Below are positions 30,065 through 40,782 of a DNA stretch of 64,000 bases, in pieces. This stretch comes from Mugil cephalus (lineage: Eukaryota; Chordata; Actinopteri; Mugiliformes; Mugilidae), in the NCBI RefSeq assembly GCF_022458985.1, contig NC_061775.1, positions 27,114,319 through 27,178,318 of the forward strand, given 5' to 3'. Within the stretch, counting starts at the first letter, position 1; each line of letters begins with the position of its first letter. The position numbers were made by a program, and so were the translations under genes. Below the pieces are notes generated by a model. It made no database searches. It was not told the DNA's origin and saw nothing but the letters and a program-made list of their open reading frames with translations.

Positions 30065-33000
30065 CTAATGAAGGAAAAAGATAAGGGGCGCCATAAATAG
30101 ATGCATCATATTGAGTCTGACAGAGCCAGCATCACTGGTCGTTGTTGTAGTAGGAGCAGTTGTTGTTGTGGTTGGAGCAGTGGTTGTTGTTGATGTTGTT
30201 AAGGCAGTGTTTGTTGTAGTTGGTACAGAAGTTGTTGTAGATGGAGTAGTGGTTGTAGATGGTGCACCGTTAGTTGTTGTACTTGATGCAGGAGTTGTGG
30301 TTGGTGCAGCAGTTGTAGTAGATGATGAAGTGGTTATTGTTGTTGTTGTTGGTGCATCGGTTGTTGTGGTAGTAGCTGCTGTGGTTGTTCTTGTAGTGGG
30401 TGCAACATTTGTTGTTGTGGTTGGTAGAGAGGTTGTTGATGTGGTTGCTGCAGAAGTAGTTGTTGATGGTGTAGCAGTTGTGGTTGTAGTTGGTGCAGCT
30501 GTGGTTGTAGTTGGTGCAGCAGTGGTTGTAGTTGGTGCAGCTGTTGTGGTTGTAGTTGGTGCAGCTGTGGTTGTAGTTGGTACAGCAGTTGTTGTTGATA
30601 TAGCAGTTGTGGATGTTGGTGCAGAAGCAGTTGTTGTTGTTGGTGCAACAGTTGTTGTTGGTGCAACAGTTGTTGTTGTAGTTGGTGCAGCAGTTGTTGT
30701 AGATGGTGCAGCAGTTGTAGTTGGTGAAGTAGTTGTTGTTGTTGGTGCAGTTGTTGTAGTTGGTGCAGCAGCTGTAGTTGGTGCAACAGTTGTTGTAGTT
30801 GGTGCAGCAGTTTGTTGTAGTGGGTGCAGTCGTTGTAGTTGGTACAGCAATTGTTGTAGTTGGTGCAGCAGTTGTTGTAGTTGGTGCAGCAGTTGTTGTT
30901 GATGCAGCAGTTGTGGTTGGTACAGAAGTTGTTGTAGATGGAGTAGTGGTTGTAGATGGTGCACCGTTAGTTGTTGTACTTGATGCAGGAGTTGTAGTTG
31001 GTGCAGCAGTTGTAATAGATGATGAAGTGGTTATTGTTGTTGTTGTTGGTGCATCGGTTGTTGTGGTAGTAGCTGCTGTGGTTGTTCTTGTAGTGGGTGC
31101 AACATTTGTTGTTGTGGTTGGTAGAGAGGTTGTTGATGTGGTTGCTGCAGAAGTAGTTGTTGATGGTGTAGCAGTTGTTGTTGTAGTTGGTCCAGTTGTG
31201 GTTGTAGTTGGTGCAGCTGTGGTTGTAGTTGGTGCAGCAGTTGTGGTTGTAGTTGGTGCAGCTGTGGTTGTAGTTGGTGCAGCAGTTGTTGTTGGTATAG
31301 CAGTTGTGGATGTTGGTGCAAAAGCAGTTGTTGTTGTTGGTGCAACAGTTGTTGTTGTAGTTGGTGCAGCAGTTGTTGTAGTTGGTGCAGCAGTTGTAGT
31401 TGGTGAAGTAGTTGTTGTCGTTGGTGCAGTCGTTGTAGTTGGTGCAGCAGTTGTTGTCGGTGCAGCAGTTGTTGTCGTTGGTGCAGCAGTTGTAGTTGGT
31501 GCAACAGTTGTTGTAGTTGGTGTAGCAGTTGTTGTAGTGGGTGCAGTCGTTGTAGTTGGTACAGCAATTGTTGTAGTTGGTGCAGCAGTTGTTGTTGATG
31601 CAGCAGTTGTGGTTGGTGCAACAGTTGTTGTAGTTGGTGCAGCAACCGCCGTTGTCGTTGACGCAGTAGCTGTTGTAGTTGGTTCAGCAGTTGTTGTCGT
31701 CGATACAACAGTTGTTGTTGTGGTTGGGGCAGCAGTTGTGGTTGTAGTTGGTGCAGCAGTGGTTGTCGTTGGTGCAGCAGTTGTTGTAGTTGGTGTAGCA
31801 GTTGTTGTTGGTGCAGTAGTTGTTGTAGTGGGCGCAGCAGTCATTGTTGGCGCAGCAGTTGTGGTTGTAGCTGGTGCAGCAGTTGTTGTTTCTTGTGCAG
31901 CAGTTGTTGTTGTACTTGGTTCAGCAATCACCTTTGTAGTTGCCGCAGCAGTTGTAGTTGGTGCAGCAGTTGTTGTTGGTGCATCGGTTGTTGTGGTAGT
32001 AGCTGCTGTGGTTGTTCTTGTAGTGGGTGCAACATTTGTTGTTGTGGTTGGTAGAGAGGTTGTTGATGTGGTTGCTGCAGAAGTAGTTGTTGATGGTGTA
32101 GCAGTTGTGGTTGTAGTTGGTGCAGCTGTGGTTGTAGTTGGTGCAGCAGTGGTTGTAGTTGGTGCAGCTGTTGTGGTTGTAGTTGGTGCAGCTGTGGTTG
32201 TAGTTGGTACAGCATTGTTGTTGATATAGCAGTTGTGGATGTTGGTGCAGAAGCAGTTTGTTGTTGTTGGTGCAACAGTTGTTGTTGGTGCAACAGTTGT
32301 TGTTGTAGTTGGTGCAGCAGTTGTTGTAGATGGTGCAGCAGTTGTAGTTGGTGAAGTAGTTGTTGTTGTTGGTGCAGTTGTTGTAGTTGGTGCAGCAGCT
32401 GTAGTTGGTGCAACAGTTGTTGTAGTTGGTGCAGCAGTTGTTGTAGTGGGTGCAGTCGTTGTAGTTGGTACAGCAATTGTTGTAGTTGGTGCAGCAGTTG
32501 TTGTAGTTGGTGCAGCAGTTGTTGTTGATGCAGCAGTTGTGGTTGGTACAGAAGTTGTTGTAGATGGAGTAGTGGTTGTAGATGGTGCACCGTTAGTTGT
32601 TGTACTTGATGCAGGAGTTGTAGTTGGTGCAGCAGTTGTAATAGATGATGAAGTGGTTATTGTTGTTGTTGTTGGTGCATCGGTTGTTGTGGTAGTAGCT
32701 GCTGTGGTTGTTCTTGTAGTGGGTGCAACATTTGTTGTTGTGGTTGGTAGAGAGGTTGTTGATGTGGTTGCTGCAGAAGTAGTTGTTGATGGTGTAGCAG
32801 TTGTTGTTGTAGTTGGTCCAGTTGTGGTTGTAGTTGGTGCAGCTGTGGTTGTAGTTGGTGCAGCAGTTGTGGTTGTAGTTGGTGCAGCTGTGGTTGTAGT
32901 TGGTGCAGCAGTTGTTGTTGGTATAGCAGTTGTGGATGTTGGTGCAAAAGCAGTTGTTGTTGTTGGTGCAACAGTTGTTGTTGTAGTTGGTGCAGCAGTT

Positions 33001-36000
33001 GTTGTAGTTGGTGCAGCAGTTGTAGTTGGTGAAGTAGTTGTTGTCGTTGGTGCAGTCGTTGTAGTTGGTGCAGCAGTTGTTGTCGGTGCAGCAGTTGTTG
33101 TCGTTGGTGCAGCAGTTGTAGTTGGTGCAACAGTTGTTGTAGTTGGTGTAGCAGTTGTTGTAGTGGGTGCAGTCGTTGTAGTTGGTACAGCAATTGTTGT
33201 AGTTGGTGCAGCAGTTGTTGTTGATGCAGCAGTTGTGGTTGGTGCAACAGTTGTTGTAGTTGGTGCAGCAACCGCCGTTGTCGTTGACGCAGTAGCTGTT
33301 GTAGTTGGTTCAGCAGTTGTTGTCGTCGATACAACAGTTGTTGTTGTGGTTGGGGCAGCAGTTGTGGTTTTAGTTGGTGCAGCAGTGGTTGTCGTTGGTG
33401 CAGCAGTTGTTGTAGTTGGTGTAGCAGTTGTTGTTGGTGCAGTAGTTGTTGTAGTGGGCGCAGCAGTCATTGTTGGCGCAGCAGTTGTGGTTGTAGCTGG
33501 TGCAGCAGTTGTTGTTTCTTGTGCAGCAGTTGTTGTTGTACTTGGTTCAGCAATCACCTTTGTAGTTGCCGCAGCAGTTGTAGTTGGTGCAGCAGTTGTT
33601 GTTGGTGCAGCAGTTGTGGTTGTAGTTGGTTCAGCAGCTGTTGTCGTTGGTGGAGCAGTTGTTGTTGTAGTTGGAGCAGCAATTGTAGTTGCTTCAGTAG
33701 TTGTGGTTGTAGTAAGTGTAGCAGTTGTTGTAGTTGGCACAGCAGTTGTTGTGGTAGTTGGTGCAGCAGTTGTTCTTGGTGCAGCAGTTGTGGTTGTAGT
33801 TGGAGCAGCAGTTGTAGTTGCTTCAGCAGTTGTGGTTGTAGTAAGTGTAGCAGTTGTTGTAGTTGGCGCAGCAGTTGTTGTGGTAGTTGGTGCAGCTGTT
33901 GTTGTTGGTGCAGTAGTTGTGGTTGTAGTTGGTGCAGCAGTTGTTGTAGTTGGTGCAGCAGTTGTGGTCGTTGGTGCAGCAGTTGTAGTTGCTTCAGCAG
34001 CTGTGGTTGTTGGTACAGCAGTTGTGGTTGTAGTTGGTGCAGCAGTTGTTGTCATTGGTGCAGCAGTTGTAGTTGCTTCAGCAGTTGTGGTTGTTGGTAC
34101 AGCAGTTGTGGTTGTAGTTGGTGCAGCAGTTGTTGTTGGTGCAGCAGTTGTGGTTGTAGTTGGTGCAGCAGTTGTTGTCGTTGGTGCAGCAGTTGTAGTT
34201 GCTTCAGCAGTTGTGGTTGTTGGTGCAGCAGTTGTTGTGGTTGGTGCAGCAGTTGTTGTTGTACTTGGTACAGCAATCGCGGTTGTAGTTGGCGCAGCAG
34301 TTGTGGTTGTGGTTGGTGCAGCGGTTGTAGTTGGTGTAGCATTTGCTGTTGTAGTGGGTGCAGCAGTTGTAGTTGCTGCAGTTGTTGGCACAGCAGTTGT
34401 TGTTGTAGTTGGTGCAGCAATTGTGGTTGTGATTGGTGCAGCTGTAGTTGTTGTGGTTGGTGGACCAATTGTTGTTGTAGTTGGAGCAGCAGTTGTTCTG
34501 GTAGTTGGTGCAGCAGTTGTTGTTGGTGCAGCAGATGTGGTTGTTGGTTCAGCAGTTGTGGTTGTAGTTGGTGAAGCGCTTTTTGTTGTACTTGGTCCAG
34601 CAATCGCTGTTGTAGTTGGAGCAGCAGTTGTTGTAGTTGGTGCAGCAATTGTTGTGGTTGTTGGAGCAGTTGTAGTTGCTTCAGCAGCTGTGGTTGTTGG
34701 TACAGCAGTTGTGGTTGTAGTTGGTGCAGCAGTTGTTGTCATTGGTGCAGCAGTTGTAGTTGCTTCAGCAGTTGTGGTTGTTGGTACAGCAGTTGTGGTT
34801 GTAGTTGGTGCAGCAGTTGTTGTTGGTGCAGCAGTTGTGGTTGTAGTTGGTGCAGCAGTTGTTGTCGTTGGTGCAGCAGTTGTAGTTGCTTCAGCAGTTG
34901 TGGTTGTTGGTGCAGCAGTTGTTGTGGTTGGTGCAGCAGTTGTTGTTGTAGTTGTAGTTGGTGCAGCAGTTGTTGTTGTGGATATTGCAGCAGTTGTTGT
35001 TGTAGTTGGTGCAGTAGTTGTGGTTGTGGTTGATGCAGCAGTTGTGGTTGTGGTTGGTGCAGCAGTTGTTGTGGTTGTTGCAGCAGTTGTAGTTGCTTCA
35101 GCAGTTGTTGTTGTTGGTACAGTAGTTGTGGTTGTAGTTGGTGCAGCAGTTGTTGTCGTTGGTGCAGCAGTTGTAGTTGGTGCAGCAGTTGTTGTAGTTG
35201 GCGCAGCAGTTGTTGTGGTAGTTGGGGCAGCAATTGTGGTTGTGGTTGGAGCAGCTGTAGTTATTGTGGTTGGTGGAGCAGTTGTTGTAGTTGATGCAGC
35301 AGTTGTTGTAGTTGGTGCAGCAGTTGTTGTTGTAGTTGTGGTTGGTTCAGCAGTTGTTGTTGGTGAAGCAGTTGTGGTTGGTGGAGCAGTTGTTGTTGTA
35401 CTTGGTTCAGCAATCGCGGCTGTAGTTGGCGCAGCAGTTGTTGTTGATGGTGAAGCTGTTGTAGTTGGTGCAGCAGTTCTTGTTGTAGTGGCTGCAGTAG
35501 TTGTAGTTGCTTCAGCAGTTGTTGTTGTAGTTGGTGAAGCAGTTGTGGTTGTGGTTGGTGCGGCTGTAGTTGTTGCGGTTGGTGGAGCAGTTGTGGTTGT
35601 AGTTGGTGCAGCAGTTGTGGTTGTGGTTGGTGCAGCTGTAGTTGTTGTGGTTGGTGGAGCAGTTGCGGTTGTAGTTGTTTCAGCAGTTGTGGTTGTTGGT
35701 ACAGCAATTGTCGTTGTAGTTGGTGCAGCAGTTGTTGTCGTTGGTGCAGCCGTTGTTGTACTTGTTTCAGCAATCACAGTTGTAGTTGCTGCAGCAGTTG
35801 TTGTAGTTGGTGCAGCATTTGTGGTTGTAGTTGGTGCAGCAGTTGATGTAGTTGTTACAGCAGTTGTTGTAGTTGGTGAAGCTGTTGTAGTTGGTGCAGT
35901 AGTTGTAGTTGGTTCAGCAGTTGTTGTTGTTGTTGGTGCAGCAATTGTGGTTGTGGTTGGAGCAGCTGTAGTTGTTGTGGTTGGTGGAGCAGTTGTTGTA

Positions 36001-39000
36001 GTTGTAGGAGCAGTTGTTGTTGTAGTTGGAGCAGCAGTTGTTCTGGTAGTTCGTGCATCAGTTGTAGTTGGTGCAGTTGTTGTTGTTGGTGCAGCAGTTG
36101 TGGTTGTAGTGGGTGCAGTTGTGGTTGTGGTTGTGGTTGGTGGAGCAGTTGCGGTTGTAGTTGTTTCAGCAGTTGTGGTTGTTGGTACAGCAGTTGTGGT
36201 TGTAATTGGTGCAGTTGTTGTTGTCGTTGGTGCAGTCGTTGTTGTACTTGTTTCAGCAATTACAGTTGTAGTTGCCGCAGCAGTTGTGGTTGTAGTTGGC
36301 GCAGCAGTTGATGTAGTTCCTGCAGCAGTTGTTGTGGTAGTTGGTGCAGCAGTTGTTGTTGTGGTTGGGGCAGCAGTTGTGGTTGTAGTTGGTGCAGCAC
36401 TTGTTGTTGTTGGTGCAGCAGTTGTAGATGTCGTTGGTGTTGCGGTTGTTGTTGTAGTTGGTGCAGCAGTTGTTGTTGTGGTTGGTGCAGCTGTAGTTGT
36501 TGTGGTTGGTAGAGCAGTTGTTGTTGTAGATGGTGCAGTTGTTGTTGTAGTTGGTGCAGCAGTTGTGGTTGTAGTTGGTGCAGCTGTGGTTGTGGTTGGT
36601 GGAGCAGTTGTGGTCGTGGTTGGTGCAGCAGTTGTTGTTGTAGTTGGTTCAGCAGTTGTAGTTGTGGTTGTGGTTGGTGCAGTTGTGGTTGTGGTTGGTG
36701 GAGCAGTTGTGGTCGTGGTGGGTGCAGCAGTGGTTGTAGTTGGTGCAGCAGTTGTTGTTGTAGTTGGTACAGCAGTTGTGGTTGTAGTTCCTGCAGCAGT
36801 TGTTGTGGTAGTTGGTGCAGCAGTTGTTGTTGTGGTTGGGGCTGCAGTTGTGGTTGTATCTGGTTCAGCAGTTGTGGTTGTAGTTGGTTCAGCAGTTGTT
36901 GTCGTAGTTTGCGCAGCAGTTGATGTAGTTGTTACAGCAGTTGTTGTAGTTGGTGCAGCAGTTGTGGTTGTAGTTGGTTCAGCAGTTGTTGTTGTGGTTG
37001 TGGTTGGTGCAGTTGTAGTTGTTGTGGTTGGTGGAGCAGTTGTTGTTGTAGTTGGTGCAGCAGTTGTGGTTGTAGTTGTTGCAGTTGTGTTGTGGTTGGT
37101 GGAGCATGTTGGTGGTCGTGGGGGTGCAGTTGTTGTTGTAGTTGTGCAGCAGTTGTTGTTGTAGTTGGTGGAGCAGTTGTGGTTGTAGTTCCTGCAGCAG
37201 TTGTTGTGGTAGTTGGTGCAGCAGTTGTTGTTGTAGTTGGTGCAGCAGTTGTTGTTGTAGTTGGTGCAGCAGTTGTGGTTGTAGTTCCTGCAGCAGTTGT
37301 TGTGGTAATTGGTGCAGCAGTTGTTGTAGCTGGTTCAGCAGTTGTTGTTGTTGATGCAGCAGTTGTAGATGTCGTTGGTGTTGCGGTTGTTGTTGTAGTT
37401 GGTGCAGCAGTTGTTGTTGTGGTTGGTGCAGCAGTCGTAGTTGTGGTTGTGGTTTGTGCAGTTGTAGTTGTTGTGGTTGGTGGAGCAGTTGTTGTTGTAG
37501 TTGGTGCAGTTGTTGTTGTAGTTGGTGCAGCAGTTGTGGTTGTAGTTGGTGCAGATGTGGTTGTGGTTGGTGGAGCAGTTGTGGTCGTGGTTGGTGCAGC
37601 AGTTGTTGTTGTAGTTGGTGCAGCAGCTGTAGTTGTGGTTGTGGTTGGTGCAGCTGTAGTTGTTGTGGTTGGGGCAGTAGTTTTGGTTGTATCTGGTTCA
37701 GCAGTTGTGGTAGTTGGTGCAGCAGTTGTTGTTGTGGTTGGGACAGCAGTTGTGGTTGTAGTTGGTTCAGCAGTTGTTGTTGTAGTTGGCGCAGCAGTTG
37801 TGGTTGTAGTTCCTGCAGCAGTTGTTTTGGTAGTTGGTGCAGCAGTTGTTGTTGTAGCTGGTTCTGCAGTTGTTGTTGTTGATGCAGCAGTTGTAGATGT
37901 TGTTGGTGCAGCAGTTGTAGTTGTGGTTGTGGTTGGTGCAGCTGTAGTTGTTGTGGTTGGTGGAGCAGTTGTTGTTGTAGTTGGTGCAGTTGTTGTTGTA
38001 GTTGGTGCAGCAGTTGTGGTTGTAGTTGGTGCAGATGTGGTTGTGGTTGGTGGAGCAGTTGTGGTCGTGGTTGGTGCAGAAGGTGTTGTTGTAATTGGTT
38101 CAGCAGTTGTAGTTGTGATTGTGGTTGGTGCAGCTGTAGTTGTTGTGGTTGGTGCAGTTGTGGTTGTGGTTGGTGGAGCAGTTGTGGTCTTGGTGGGTGC
38201 AGCAGTTGTTGTAGTTGGTGCAGCAGTTGTTGTTGTAGTTGGTGCAGCAGTTGTGGTTGTAGTTGGTGCAGCAGTTGTAGTTGTGGTTGTGGTTGGTGCA
38301 GTTGTGGTTGTGGTTGGTGGAGCAGTTGTGGTCGTGGTGGGTGCAGCAGTGGTTGTAGTTGGTGCAGCAGTTGTTGTTGTAGTTGGTACAGCAGTTGTGG
38401 TTGTAGTTCCTGCAGCAGTTGTTGTGGTAGTTGGTGCAGCAGTTGTTGTTGTGGTTGGGGCTGCAGTTGTGGTTGTATCTGGTTCAGCAGTTGTTGTCGT
38501 AGTTGGCGCAGCAGTTGTTGTCGTAGTTGCCAGCAGTTTGGTAGTTGTGCAGCAGTTGTTGTAGTTGGTGCAGCAGTTGTGGTTGTAGTTGGTTCAGCAG
38601 TTGTTGTTGTGGTTGTGGTTGGTGCAGTTGTAGTTGTTGTGGTTGGTGGAGCAGTTGTTGTTGTAGTTGGTGCAGCAGTTGTGGTTGTAGTTGTTGCAGT
38701 TGTGGTTGTGGTTGGTGGAGCAGTTGTGGTCGTGGGGGGTGCAGCAGTTGTTGTAGTTGGTGCAGCAGTTGTTGTTGTAGTTGGTACAGCAGTTGTGGTT
38801 GTAGTTCCTGCAGCAGTTGTTGTGGTAGTTGGTTCAGCAGTTGTTGTTGTAGTTGGCGCAGCAGTTGATGTAGTTGTTACAGCAGTTGTTGTAGTTGGTG
38901 CAGCAGTTGTTGTTGTAGTTGGTGCAGCAGTTGTGGTTGTAGTTCCTGCAGCAGTTGTTTTGGTAGTTGGTTCAGCAGTTGTTGTTGTGGTTGTGGTTGG

Positions 39001-40782
39001 TGCAGTTGTAGTTGTTGTGGTTGGTGGAGCAGTTGTTGTTGTAGTTGGTGCAGCAGTTGTGTTGTGTGTTGTGCAGTATTAGTTGTGGTTGGTTTGAGCA
39101 GTTGTGTTGTGTGGTTGGTGAGCAGTTGTTGTGTTGTTGGCAGTTGTTGTTGTAGTTGTGCAGCAGTTGTGGTTGTAGTTGAGCAGTTGTGGTGTGGTTG
39201 GTGGAGCAGTTGTGTTGGTTGGTGCAGCAGTTGTTGTTAGTTGGTGCAGCAGTGTAGTTGTGGTGTTGTTGTTGGTGCAGCAGTTGTGTTGTAGTTTGCA
39301 GCAGTTGTTTTGGTAGTTGGTTCAGCAGTTTGTGTAGTTGGCTGCAGCAGTTGTTGTTGTTGTTGGCAGCAGTTGTTGTTGTAGTTGGTGCAGCAGTTGT
39401 TGTTGTAGTTGGTGAGCAGTTTGTGGTTGTAGTTTCTGAGCAGTTGTTTTGGTAGTTGGTGCAGCAGTTGTTGTTGTAGCTGGTTCTGCAGTTGTTGTTG
39501 TTGATGCAGCAGTTGTAGATGTTGTTGGTGCAGCAGTTGTAGTTGTGGTTGTGGTTGGTGCAGCTGTAGTTGTTGTGGTTGGTGGAGCAGTTGTTGTAGT
39601 AAGTTTGTGGTGGCAGTTGTTGTGTAGTTGGTGCAGCAGTTTGTGGTTGTAGTTGGTGGCAGATTGGTTGTGGTTTGCTGAGCAGTTGTGGTCGTGTTGG
39701 TGCAGCAGTGTGTTGTTGTAATTGGTTGCAGCAGTTGTAGTTGTGTTGTGGTTGGTGCAGTCTGAGTTGTTGTGGTTGGTGGCAGTTGTGGTTGTGGTGG
39801 TGGAGCAGTTGTGTCTTGGTTGGGCAGCAGTTGTGTTGTAGTTGGTGCAGCAGTTGTTGTTGAGTTGGTGTGAGGCAGTTGTGGTTGTAGTTGGTGCAGC
39901 AGTTGTGTTGTGGTTGGTGCAGCAGTTGTTGTGGTTGTGGTTGGTGCAGCAGTTGTTGTTGGTTGGTGCAGCAGTTGTTGTAGTTGGTGCAGCAGTTGTT
40001 GTAGTTGGTGCAGCAGTTGTGGTTGTAGTTCGCAGCAGTTGTTGTTGTGGTTGGTGCAGCAGTTGTTGTTTGGTTGGGTCAGTGGTGCTGTAGCAGTTGT
40101 TGTTGTAGTTGGTTCAGCAGTTGTTAGTTGTCAGCGTTGTGTGTTGGTGCAGCTGTAGTTGTTGTGGTTGGTGAGCAGTTGTTGTAGTGGCAGGTTGTTG
40201 TTGTGGTGTGGTTGGTGCAGTTGTGGTTGTGTTGTGAGCATTGTGTGTTGGCAGCAGTTGTGGTTGTAGTTGTTGCAGTTTGGTTGTGGTTGTGGGCATG
40301 TGGTGTGGTGGTGAGCAGTTTGTAGTTGGTGCAGTTGTGTGTAGTTGGCAGCAGTTGTGTTGTAGTTGGCAGTTGTTGTGGTGTTGGAGCTTGTAGTGGG
40401 ACAGTTGTGTTGTTACAGTTGTTGTGTTGGTGCAGCAGGTTGTTTTGTTTGTCAGCGTTGTGGTTGTGTTGGAGCAGTTGTTGTGGTTGGCAGAGCGGTT
40501 GTTGTGGTTGTAGGGTTTGGGGGAACGGTTTGTTGTTGTAGTTGGTGGAGAAGTTGTTGTTGTGGTTGGTGCAGCTGTAGTTGTTGTGGTTGGTGGAGCA
40601 GTTTTTGTTGTGGTTGGTGGAGCAGTTGTAGGACAGTATACAGAAATTGCCCGTACAACAGGTTGGTCCAATGCTGATGGAGCCAACATTTGCCATGAAA
40701 GGTATTGAACCCAGGCTGGTAGCACTGCACAGAGGTTTGAAGATGCACAGCCAAGAGCAGGAAACTGGTGGAGCCATTGACA
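30065..40782 (-). CDS. Gene B terminal exon: LU2 second half, 10-kb mucin stalk, GPI-type tail
   Basis: Stop TAG at 30065-30067, preceded by SDAGSVRLN and the hydrophobic [14 protein letters not shown]. The Thr frame is continuous over at least 35,777-30,812 apart from 15 shifted codons at 32,258-32,214, and the adjoining parts show the same repeat in other frames. Units are mostly [11 protein letters not shown] with EATTT, VAP, SAATTS and ITTSS variants, so the repeat is less uniform near the C-terminus. The LU2 half at 40,640-40,782 is recognisable ([10 protein letters not shown] is the shifted form of GCASSNLCA), but it has several single-base losses, so its acceptor near 40,783 is placed by homology only. 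Confidence 0.65.

Noticed and set aside
30345-33597. CRISPR array or satellite DNA
   Set aside because: The repeats are coding, vary in length, have no unique spacers and keep a Thr frame. The host is a vertebrate.
32233-37164. Plus-strand open frame of 1,643 codons (Val/Ala/Gly-rich), and similar ones across all mucin exons
   Set aside because: The LU exons, splice sites and GPI tails that frame these blocks are all on the minus strand. The plus-strand frames have no signal peptide, domain or splice context and arise from the repeat composition.
30065-40782. Yeast flocculin or other contaminant Thr-rich adhesin
   Set aside because: The stalk is joined to vertebrate LU exons with introns and is surrounded by fish-type LINEs and repeats.
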